Shown here: in pieces, positions 7,824-15,412 of the stretch
Layout: each line of letters starts with the position of its first letter
Numbering within the stretch: position 1 is the stretch's first letter
Assembly (NCBI RefSeq): GCF_037478135.1
Contig: NZ_JBBHDV010000003.1
Location: 264,054 to 328,053 of the forward strand
From: Denitratimonas sp037478135
GTDB taxonomy: Bacteria; Pseudomonadota; Gammaproteobacteria; Xanthomonadales; Xanthomonadaceae
Length of the DNA stretch: 64,000 nucleotides
Direction of reading: 5' to 3'
Translations under genes and position numbers: made by a program
The notes under the pieces: generated by a model
The model's database searches: none
Seen by the model: only the letters and a program-made list of their open reading frames with translations
What the model was told of the DNA's origin: nothing

Positions 7824-8000
7824 TGTCGCAGTGCTGGCGACACGAGTGGGGGCTCGCGATTTTTTTAATCGGCAACGTGGTTGCCGACGCAGTCCATCAC
7901 CGATCGGTGACGGACTGCTGATATCCAGCATTGCTGGAGCTCGGCGCTACGGATAGGTGCCGAGTAATAATCCCAGACTTATCGCCTCTGGGGGCAGGCG
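7824..8000. repeat. Chain of six to seven short hairpins
   Basis: Consecutive inverted repeats fill this 177-bp stretch: 7824-7842 (TGTCGC arms), 7843-7856 (CGAG/CTCG), 7869-7887 (TCGGCAAC/GTTGCCGA), 7889-7918 (a 30-bp palindrome centred on TCACCGATCGGTGA), 7924-7938 (TCCAGCA/TGCTGGA), 7940-7964 (CTCGGC/GCCGAG) and 7983-8000 (CGCCT/AGGCG). A run of T at 7860-7866 follows the second hairpin. It may be a structured RNA or a set of recombination sites. It lies between the end of the giant recombinase gene and the unknown operon. Confidence 0.6.
7843..7866 (+). terminator. Terminator-like hairpin plus T-run on the plus strand
   Basis: CGAG, six-base loop, CTCG, then CGA and seven T. The short stem makes this a weak terminator. 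No plus-strand gene is seen upstream of it. Confidence 0.3.
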
Positions 8001-8193
8001 CATGGCGTGTACCTGCAAGAGAGGTGACGGATCATGCTGCGCTGGTTTTCGTATAGCACACGCTATCGCTTGGCGACAAGTGGCCGATGACAGTGCCGAC
8101 CTCCGTTTGTCACTACGTGACTGGCCGAATCTCGAGACACAGATGGTGTTGCAGCGATACAAGCCGGTGTTGCGGTGGTCCGGTGCCGTCAGG

Positions 8194-11100
8194 TCAATCA
8201 GTCCTGATCATGATCCGGGATGCAAGCCTGATGACGGCCAGTACACGCTTTAGCTCAAGGCCGAGGTAGCGCAAGTTGTCCGCGTGCTCGACGTTGGGTC
8301 TAAGCAGTCGGACATAGTTGGTACCGCTGTCGTCGACATCGTCGACAATTTGGGCGGCACTGATGCCAGCGCGGAGAAGGATGGAGCGGAGTGCATCAGT
8401 TTGTCCTGGGATTACCAAGCGATCGCCATGGTGCCGCAGTCCATAGCGGTCGCACGCTGCCGCGATATCAATCAGGATCTTACGTACCCCTGTACTGTCT
8501 TTGTCGTACCAGTCCCACAATACCTCCAGACTCTTGCCAGCCTTGAGGCGCTTCAACCTGCGCCGGGGTTTGCTTGGATCGCTGACAAATCTGTGCTCAT
8601 TCAGGAGGCGCCTGCCCAAGCGGTTTTCGATGGGTGCGAGCCCTTTTCGGATCGCATCAGCATCGTTTGGGTCACCTCCAGCAACCAAGAGGGCCTGTTC
8701 GAGGGAGCCCGTGTGGTGGACGTCCGTTAGCAATTGACCAAGAGACTCTGCCGTCCAGTTAGTACGCAGGAGGACCGGCCCATCATCGGCTGCTGGCTCA
8801 GGTGCTAGGTGCTGCGATTGAGTCATCGTCCCCGGACTTCTCGGCGCGAGTTGTACATCGAGCCATGCTAAAGCGGGCGCTCTTTCTGGGTTGCGCTTCG
8901 AGGTCGCGTAGAGCGCATGCCTCGATAGTCCCATCAGCGTCGCCAAGGTTGGGACGTTGAGATACCTATCGATGTCTCGACGGTCTATGCGGGAGGCAAG
9001 CAGCCACGGTAGGTGGTAGTACGATTTCAGGGTAGTGCTGGGACTTGCATGGCCAAGTTTAATGACTTGGCGCTGAAGGTCGCGGGGCAGTGCGAGCGAC
9101 CCGCTGATGGGAGTGCACAATGAGGGAAATGTCTCTGGTCCTAGGGTGTCCTGATCAAAGCTATGAAGGAAGATGGGCGTTACAAGCTGCATCGCGACAA
9201 GGTGGCGAAAGTGATGCAGTCGAGGCCGTCGGAGCCCAGTTACTTCCCGGCATACCTCCAGACAATTGGTCTGCAGCTCTGCCCAGGCATCGGTGCCATG
9301 GGGCAGTTGGCGAGGGGCAAAGACAAAGGCTGACTCCACGCGCTTACCTGTGATGCGTTTGCGCTCCGTTTGAGCCCAGTCGAACAGGTCGTTGTTCATC
9401 GGTTGTGCCATCGAACTGGAAAGTCTGACAACGCGCCGTGCGGACAATGTCTTAAGTGCTCGGGACCGGTTGGGCCGCACGTGAATGGCAAGGTCTCCAC
9501 CCTCCTTGGCCACATCACGCAACTGGATTCCGAAGGCCTCGCCCCGACGCAAGCCACCATGGGCTATCAGTGGCATGGCATACGCGGCAAGTCGGCTCAA
9601 TCTGGCGCTGTCCGGGTCGCGGGAGTGGGTTGTCTGTGCTTGCGTGACCAGTCGCTTGAGTATCTCAGCTCTCTCTTGAGGTGTGATCAGACGCGCGTCG
9701 GCCAATGCATCGGCGTCCTTGCCGAGGTAGAGCCGGATTTCGGAAAGGTCCAGCTCTGGAAACCCGTGCCACCGAACTGCGTACGCGTGAAAGGACAAGA
9801 GGGCGGCCGCCGCAACGTGCTGCAATTCGGGCTTGCTTTCGATAACAGTCAGGTAGGCCTCTTCGAGCGCTGTCTCGTCTAGGTTGGCTGTGGATGCTTT
9901 GCCTAGAAGACTGACCAGCACTCCTCCGATGCGGGTTAAGTAGGTGCGGACGGTTGAGATGGCGGGCCGTGTGCGGCGGGCAGTCCCGTGTTCAAACATG
10001 TCGAGCGTCCAGCCAGCCAGCGCTCTAACGATGGGATGAAGGCAGTTCTGTGGATTACTCCATTGCAGTTGAGCATTGATCTCAGCTGCAACCTTGGCAC
10101 GAGCGGCGGGAGTGTTGGCATTGGCTCCGGAAATCAGCTCTTGTGTGGCAGGCAGGATCGCATCGCGCTCTGGGGAAGGAAGGATGCCGCACAGGCGTAG
10201 GTACTGCGTACGTGCATTGCCTCGGCGGTCCGATGGGGGAGAGGCGCTATTGCAAGCAGTCTCAGGCTCGGATGCCTCCTCGGAGCGGTCAATCGTCCCG
10301 GGTGCATCTTGGTCGATGTAGGCGAGCTGCTCGATCTGGCTGGCGGAGGTGGAGCCGCCATGTTCGCGCATTGACAAGCGGGCGGCAGGAGACAGTTCGA
10401 ATCGATTTGTGACGCTGACTGTCTCACACAAAGCGGACAGCACCTTGTTGCCTTGCGGCGCATGACCGGCAACAGCCCACGATGGCAGGAGATTGAACAG
10501 ATACTGGTCCACCACCGACCACTCGGGAGTTGTCTGATCCTTGTAGCGGAAGGCGAGACGCGCGAAGGCAATGGCCGCAACTCCACGCAGTGCGATTACT
10601 TCGTGTGGTGCATCACCGAAAGGTACGAGGATGAGATCTTGGAGGCGCGCCGAACGCCGCAGCCTCCCTCGCCGCACAATGGCACCCCGAACCATGGATG
10701 GTGACTCGATCCGGCCAAAGATGATCATCGCAAGCGCAACATGGCTGCACGCGCTGTTCAAGTCGCGCCAACCCTGGGTGGCGGGCTTGGTGGTACCAAA
10801 GTGGCCACGTAGCGCATAGATTTGGCGCATGGCCTCACCCATGCCGGGGATGAATGCGTTGTCCAAAGGACGACGAACCTCGACAATGGGGCCGGGTGTC
10901 TCGGCTTGCTGCCCAGTACGTCGGTTCACAACGCGAGCGATGCGGCATACCGCGTCCGCGCGTGCAATTGCACAGGCAGTATCCACTGCGCTGTCTGCGT
11001 AGACGCGGTTGCGGATACGCTCGAAATCTGCCCGCGTTAGGGCGTGTGGGGTGCGGCGACTCTTGTCCGCGTACCGGTCGATGATGCCTGCAGCGACAAG

Positions 11101-13674
11101 CTCAGGATCGGTTTGGACGTGGGCGAGCGCCTCTGTGCGGATTGCTCGCAAGCGGGAACGCATTACTTCACGCCATTGCTGGCTCATAGTGCGCTGTCTT
11201 GCTTCGGCTTGGGTGATTGTGTCCGCCCAGGGTCGGAGGGGCGTCAGCATCCGCGCCTTCCAAGCTTCTTGGCAATCTGCACCTTGTACTACCCGCCAGC
11301 CCTGCATTGCTGCTAGGCGATCCCATTGATGGGCGACTTCATCCACAAATGCCCAGGGGTCGCTCGGGCTCGATCCGGAAAACGGGTAGCCAACTGCTTC
11401 CAAGTGGCCCATCTGCATGCTGACCAGCGCTGGGTGGATACCCTGTTCGATCGCATGGGTGCGCACCCAATGACGCCCCCAGTTGAGAGGCAAATCACGC
11501 CAAGCAGCAGGCAGCGACTGCTTCCACCGCCCCAAGTCAAGAGTCGCAGGCTGTAGATCTTTCGTTACGGCAAAGAGCAGTGGTGCAGTGCCCTCAAGGG
11601 TGTGCTGGACATGCTGGCGCAATTCAGGAAATTGCTCACCAAGTCCGAAAAGGTGCTCCAAGTAAGCCTCAAGTTGTCGACACAGTGTCGGAGGTAAAGC
11701 AACCAATCTTGGGTCATGGGCCGCATCGATGATCTTGTCCGCGAACAAGGCGGCTCCGACATTTCCATCGATCCAGATGTCGTGAATGGTGAGATTGAAG
11801 AGCGCCTCGGTTGGGCGGTGGGTTGCTACCGCAACGAGCATGCCGGCTAGCTGGTTCACCAATGCCGTGTGCACATCGCTGACGCGGCCCCTTGCAATGA
11901 GATTGGCGATGCCTTGGTGCAAGATGGAAGGAACGGCTCGTGCCATGCCACGAGCTGTGCCCGTAGAGGCTAAAAGGTGCGAGCCGATGCGCTCATCGTC
12001 GGTTGGCAAGCTAGGTCTTGGGAAGTTGGTTCCAAGCAGTGTGGTCTGGTATCCCCAAAAGATTTCACGCAAGGCTGCTTTGCGTGGGGCGTAGTAGGCT
12101 AACGGTGCAGTGGAAAGTCCTAGGGTGTCCGCACAGAGGAGTTGGGCGACCGCCACATCTCCGCAAAAATCGACTAGGTGTGGGGCGAGGCTGTTGCGTA
12201 AGCGTCCGGGCGTGAAGGATAGGCCGGTCTGCACGCGTATATGGCTGGCAGCTAGTCTCGCAGCTGCGTCTAGGTCCAGCGACGAAGTGCTGGCGAATGA
12301 TGCGAGTTCGGGCTCAGCGGCGATCAGTGCGTCACGCAGTGGCGGGATCAATTGCAGGGTGAAGTCCGCCTGCACAGGTTCAAGGTGCTGCGCTTGCTCG
12401 GGTGTCGGCCGATAGTAGCTAGGGAGGGTGCTAGGCCTTGGCACCTGCCAGTACGTGGATAGACGTATGGCGCCTGCCGCGGCTGAGAGCCACTCAATTC
12501 GGTATGGGTCATGGCGGGCATCTGCGTCGTGGACAGTGACCACTGCGGGAAGAGTCGCTGTTGTGCGGCCCATGAGTCCCTGCACCAAGAGCGCGGTACT
12601 GCCGAGCCGTAGATCAGGCGCTGCATTCGGATCGCTGCAGATGCTAATGCAGGCATCAATCACTTGAGCGTAGGTTGCCAGGGGCAAGGCCGATGGATGC
12701 TCCGGGCACAAAAGGTGGTTGTTGCTGCGGGTTGCCTGCTGCGCTTGAAAAATCGCGACAGCTAGAGCGTCTGGGTCGCGAGGCCGCTTTGATAGCGCAG
12801 CCAGCGTGAGCGGCGGTGTAAGTTCGTCGGCCGGCTCATCAGGCAACAGCTTTGGCGCAGATGTGGGGCGGGGAAGGGTGTCGCCACGCGGCGTGCGTGT
12901 GATCGACACGATCTGAAAATTATTGTCACCTTCTGATGTGCCGAATGGACCTGGTTCACTGGTCTTGCGCTTTGGGTTGCCTCTGGGTTTCGGCGCATCC
13001 GGTATGGCTGACGGGGTTGGTTTTGATTCGGCGGATGCCTTGCGCAGAGTGGGCTCGAAATGGTCATGCCAAACCTTGCGAAGCACCGCATGGCTGCCGG
13101 TTGAGATGGAGGATGAGGCACGGATGAACTCGTCTAGGCTGCGAGCGTCCGCAAGGCCATCGGATGTCATTTGATCAAGGCCGGACCTCGTTGCGCCTCG
13201 GATGGCGCTGGCGAGCGCGGCTACGGCGGATACGCGTGGTTGGCCGCTGCTAGCCCAAAACCAAGTGCATGCGACGAGAGCGAGGCGGAGTGCGTCAAGG
13301 CTAGCTCGATGCGGCGAAAAGCTATCAATCTTGCACAACGTGGCCGATAGCAAGAAGTCGCCTACCAGTTCCGAACGAAGGCGGTTGTATCGCGCATGGC
13401 GAATCTGTGGTGATAGGCCGTCGTGTCGCTCGATCGCAGCCAATAGCTCCCGTAAGGGCTCGACTAGCGTGCTATTGGGGAGCAACTCGCCCGACCAACG
13501 CACCGCATCGGCTAGGCGCAAAATGGCGTGTAACAAGAGTGGGATGTGGTCAGCACGAGGGACTGGAAAGCACTGGAGTGATCGGCATAGCAACTGGTGC
13601 TGCTCATCGCTCAGTCCCCGAGCTACGGCCACGCTGCGTGCGATGTAGGCAGGGCCTAGATCCTTGAGTGCCAT
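8194..13674 (-). CDS. Giant protein with three tyrosine-recombinase-like domains (1826 aa)
   Basis: By motif, a site-specific DNA recombinase far larger than the usual 300-450 residues. The third domain (about 1210-1570) is complete: an Arg in AHGGLRRGEAFGIQL (about 1375), Lys in RALKTLSARRVV (about 1408), HHFR at 1487-1490, LGH at 1540-1542 and a tyrosine pair in TLKSYYHL (1552-1553). It is preceded by a core-binding-like helical region. A second set lies upstream: THRPTEALFNL (Arg620), HWVR at 735-738, MGH at 755-757 and Tyr763. A weaker first set has GLMGRTTATL (Arg370), GRLRNSL (491-497) in place of HxxR, and YYAPR at 527-531. Residues 210-300 are a Pro/Lys-rich linker, and about 190 C-terminal residues are unassigned. 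The ATG at 13674 has AAGGTG upstream. I do not know a named family with this layout. Confidence 0.72.
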   Translation of the reverse strand: MALKDLGPAYIARSVAVARGLSDEQHQLLCRSLQCFPVPRADHIPLLLHAILRLADAVRWSGELLPNSTLVEPLRELLAAIERHDGLSPQIRHARYNRLRSELVGDFLLSATLCKIDSFSPHRASLDALRLALVACTWFWASSGQPRVSAVAALASAIRGATRSGLDQMTSDGLADARSLDEFIRASSSISTGSHAVLRKVWHDHFEPTLRKASAESKPTPSAIPDAPKPRGNPKRKTSEPGPFGTSEGDNNFQIVSITRTPRGDTLPRPTSAPKLLPDEPADELTPPLTLAALSKRPRDPDALAVAIFQAQQATRSNNHLLCPEHPSALPLATYAQVIDACISICSDPNAAPDLRLGSTALLVQGLMGRTTATLPAVVTVHDADARHDPYRIEWLSAAAGAIRLSTYWQVPRPSTLPSYYRPTPEQAQHLEPVQADFTLQLIPPLRDALIAAEPELASFASTSSLDLDAAARLAASHIRVQTGLSFTPGRLRNSLAPHLVDFCGDVAVAQLLCADTLGLSTAPLAYYAPRKAALREIFWGYQTTLLGTNFPRPSLPTDDERIGSHLLASTGTARGMARAVPSILHQGIANLIARGRVSDVHTALVNQLAGMLVAVATHRPTEALFNLTIHDIWIDGNVGAALFADKIIDAAHDPRLVALPPTLCRQLEAYLEHLFGLGEQFPELRQHVQHTLEGTAPLLFAVTKDLQPATLDLGRWKQSLPAAWRDLPLNWGRHWVRTHAIEQGIHPALVSMQMGHLEAVGYPFSGSSPSDPWAFVDEVAHQWDRLAAMQGWRVVQGADCQEAWKARMLTPLRPWADTITQAEARQRTMSQQWREVMRSRLRAIRTEALAHVQTDPELVAAGIIDRYADKSRRTPHALTRADFERIRNRVYADSAVDTACAIARADAVCRIARVVNRRTGQQAETPGPIVEVRRPLDNAFIPGMGEAMRQIYALRGHFGTTKPATQGWRDLNSACSHVALAMIIFGRIESPSMVRGAIVRRGRLRRSARLQDLILVPFGDAPHEVIALRGVAAIAFARLAFRYKDQTTPEWSVVDQYLFNLLPSWAVAGHAPQGNKVLSALCETVSVTNRFELSPAARLSMREHGGSTSASQIEQLAYIDQDAPGTIDRSEEASEPETACNSASPPSDRRGNARTQYLRLCGILPSPERDAILPATQELISGANANTPAARAKVAAEINAQLQWSNPQNCLHPIVRALAGWTLDMFEHGTARRTRPAISTVRTYLTRIGGVLVSLLGKASTANLDETALEEAYLTVIESKPELQHVAAAALLSFHAYAVRWHGFPELDLSEIRLYLGKDADALADARLITPQERAEILKRLVTQAQTTHSRDPDSARLSRLAAYAMPLIAHGGLRRGEAFGIQLRDVAKEGGDLAIHVRPNRSRALKTLSARRVVRLSSSMAQPMNNDLFDWAQTERKRITGKRVESAFVFAPRQLPHGTDAWAELQTNCLEVCREVTGLRRPRLHHFRHLVAMQLVTPIFLHSFDQDTLGPETFPSLCTPISGSLALPRDLQRQVIKLGHASPSTTLKSYYHLPWLLASRIDRRDIDRYLNVPTLATLMGLSRHALYATSKRNPERAPALAWLDVQLAPRSPGTMTQSQHLAPEPAADDGPVLLRTNWTAESLGQLLTDVHHTGSLEQALLVAGGDPNDADAIRKGLAPIENRLGRRLLNEHRFVSDPSKPRRRLKRLKAGKSLEVLWDWYDKDSTGVRKILIDIAAACDRYGLRHHGDRLVIPGQTDALRSILLRAGISAAQIVDDVDDSGTNYVRLLRPNVEHADNLRYLGLELKRVLAVIRLASRIMIRTD

Positions 13675-13740
13675 GGTGGTCGCACCTTGGTGTGCGTAGG
13701 TCAGGTGCTGATGATAGTAGACAGGTCAGATGCGTATGGC

Positions 13741-13861
13741 TAGTACATTTCATGATGAATTAAGATACGTAAAAGTACTAACGGAATGAGATTCGCCTAT
13801 CTGTCTAAGTTGTTGACCATGGTACATGAGGTCACGTGATGTCGATTAGTACATCTTCATG
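13741..13861. repeat. TAGTACAT repeats
   Basis: TAGTACATTTCATG at 13741-13754 recurs as TAGTACATCTTCATG at 13847-13861. An inverted half (AGTACTA) is at 13774-13780 and GTACATGA is near 13822. This spacing and arrangement resemble recombinase-binding or autoregulatory sites (inference). Confidence 0.5.
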
Positions 13862-13871
13862 CATCATTCGT

Positions 13872-13899
13872 GTGCCGCATTCGTAATGCGTTCCGGCAC
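13872..13899. repeat. Nested hairpin GTGCCG...CGGCAC
   Basis: GTGCCG and CGGCAC enclose an inner GCATT-CGT-AATGC stem. It lies just before the plus-strand terminator at 13907. Confidence 0.5.
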
Positions 13900-13906
13900 C
13901 ATCTTC

Positions 13907-13935
13907 AAGCCCATGAATTTCATGGGCTTTTTTTT
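13907..13935 (+). terminator. Rho-independent terminator (plus strand)
   Basis: Perfect 11-bp stem AAGCCCATGAA / TTCATGGGCTT with a one-base loop, followed by a run of eight T (13928-13935). No protein gene on the plus strand ends before it, so it may close a short RNA starting in 13.75-13.87 kb. Confidence 0.65.
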
Positions 13936-13971
13936 GGTTTTTCTCCGCTGAGAGCAGCGTCCGGAGAGCAT

Positions 13972-14017
13972 GAAATGGGCACCGTGCCCATTTCGTGCCC
14001 ATCCCGTGCCCATTTCG
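13972..14017. repeat. Three tandem 11-bp repeats with an inverted copy
   Basis: TGCCCATTTCG, TGCCCATCCCG and TGCCCATTTCG follow each other without gaps at 13985, 13996 and 14007. The first also pairs with an inverted copy GAAATGGGCA at 13972-13981, with a 3-base spacer. The arrangement is iteron- or arm-site-like. Confidence 0.65.
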
Positions 14018-14158
14018 GGTCCCGTGATTTCATACGGTCGTTTGTAGTGACCTACGCATGCATCGCGATGTCGTGCCCATCTTCTTCCATGAGGAAGCAC
14101 TGTCCGCACAGGTCACTCTGGGGCGCGTAACGCGCGGCCGCACTGTCGTGTTGCCGAC

Positions 14159-15214
14159 TCAGGCCGTCAGCACCACACCCGGTTCGCCCGCTTCGACCCT
14201 GCCGATGACGCTGGCCGAGGTGAAGTCGTGGCGGCGGAAGATCGCCAGCACCTCGTCGAGGCTGTCCGCAGCGCAGGACACCAGCAGGCCGCCGCTGGTT
14301 TGCGGGTCGCACAGCAGGGCGCGGTCGATGTCCGAGATCTGTTCGTCGAGCTGGATATGCGTGCCATAGCTGGCCCAGTTGCGGCCTGAGGCGCCGGTGA
14401 TGAATCCGGCGTCGGCCAGTGCTCGCGCGCCATCCAGCAGCGGCACCGCCGGCCAATCGATATGCAGTGTGCGGCCGGATGCGCGTGCCATTTCCCAGGC
14501 ATGACCGCCGAGGCCGAAGCCGGTCACGTCGGTCATCGCGTGCACGCCAGGCAATCGCGCCAGGTCGGGGCCGGGCGTGTTCAGGCGGGTGGTGGAGTCG
14601 ATCATCCGCGCATAGCCGGCGGCGTCCAGCGCTTCCTTTTTCAATGCTGCCGAGAAGATACCGACTCCGAGCGGTTTGCCCAGCACCAGCAGGTCGCCGG
14701 GCTGCGCGCCGGCATTGCGCTTGAGGTGGGCCGGGTCGAGCAGGCCGATGGCGGCCAGGCCGTAGATCGGTTCGACCGAATCGATCGAGTGGCCGCCGGC
14801 GATCGGGATGCCGGCATTGCGGCAGGCCTGCGCGCCGCCATCGAGGATGCGGCCGATGGTCGCGGTCGAAAGCGTATTGATCGGCATGCCGACCAGCGCC
14901 AGCGCGAAGATAGGGGTGCCGCCCATCGCATAGATGTCGCTGATCGCATTGGTGGCGGCGATCCGTCCGAAGTCGCCGGGATCGTCCACCACCGGCATGA
15001 AGAAATCGGTGGTGGCGACGATGGCCTGGTGGTCGTTGAGGCGGTAGACCGCCGCATCGTCCGAGGTTTCGGTACCGACCAGCAGGTCCGGCGGCACCGG
15101 CAGGCTGGCAATGCCGCGCAGGATGTCCTCCAGCACGCCGGGCGCAATCTTGCAGCCGCAGCCGCCACCGTGGGCCAGTGAGGTCAGTCGGGGTTCGCGG
15201 GTGGCGTCGGTCAC
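14159..15214 (-). CDS. selD: Selenide, water dikinase
   Basis: Makes monoselenophosphate from selenide and ATP, the selenium donor for selenocysteinyl-tRNA made by SelA. The 351-residue protein (E. coli 347) has the N-terminal active-site loop LAHGGGCGCKIAP with catalytic Cys and Lys. DDAAVYRL and TTDFFMPVVDDP are the metal/ATP-binding aspartates, and TDVTGFGLGGHAWEMA and CDPQTSGGLL are family signatures. The position that is selenocysteine in some SelD proteins is Cys here. I chose the GTG at 15214 (AGGA upstream); a longer frame from a GTG at 15271 adds 19 residues with no counterpart. It is divergent from fdnG, whose selenocysteine it serves. Confidence 0.93.
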   Translation of the reverse strand: MTDATREPRLTSLAHGGGCGCKIAPGVLEDILRGIASLPVPPDLLVGTETSDDAAVYRLNDHQAIVATTDFFMPVVDDPGDFGRIAATNAISDIYAMGGTPIFALALVGMPINTLSTATIGRILDGGAQACRNAGIPIAGGHSIDSVEPIYGLAAIGLLDPAHLKRNAGAQPGDLLVLGKPLGVGIFSAALKKEALDAAGYARMIDSTTRLNTPGPDLARLPGVHAMTDVTGFGLGGHAWEMARASGRTLHIDWPAVPLLDGARALADAGFITGASGRNWASYGTHIQLDEQISDIDRALLCDPQTSGGLLVSCAADSLDEVLAIFRRHDFTSASVIGRVEAGEPGVVLTA

Positions 15215-15412
15215 GGTGCGCAGTCCTGATAGCTGTTGTGTCGGAGATTTCCACTTTAACTGCGAGACCACACGCGGAGCAGGGCGGAAAGGCCCGGTGA
15301 CCGCTTGTGAGACTTTGGTCGAAGCCCGCCAACTTGACGGACACGGGCGTGCAGCGGACCATGCCGCTACGCACCTCTCTCATCGACAGGCACGCCCGAG
15401 GAGACCTTGGAT

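Larger units (their letters stand above)
13675..14158. other. AT-rich, repeat-bearing region upstream of the giant recombinase gene
   Basis: No gene seen in this 484-base region. It holds direct repeats of TAGTACAT with an inverted copy, a nested hairpin, a plus-strand terminator and three tandem 11-bp repeats, each listed separately. It is the 5' flank of the recombinase gene and the boundary between accessory DNA and selD, so it is the likeliest place for an attachment site. Confidence 0.5.

Noticed and set aside
7824..8000. Integron attC sites.
   Set aside because: Hairpins lack the conserved GTTRRRY/RYYYAAC ends, and the recombinase next door is not an IntI-type protein.
13985..14017. 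CRISPR array from the tandem 11-bp units.
   Set aside because: Units are too short, there are no spacers between them and no cas gene is nearby.
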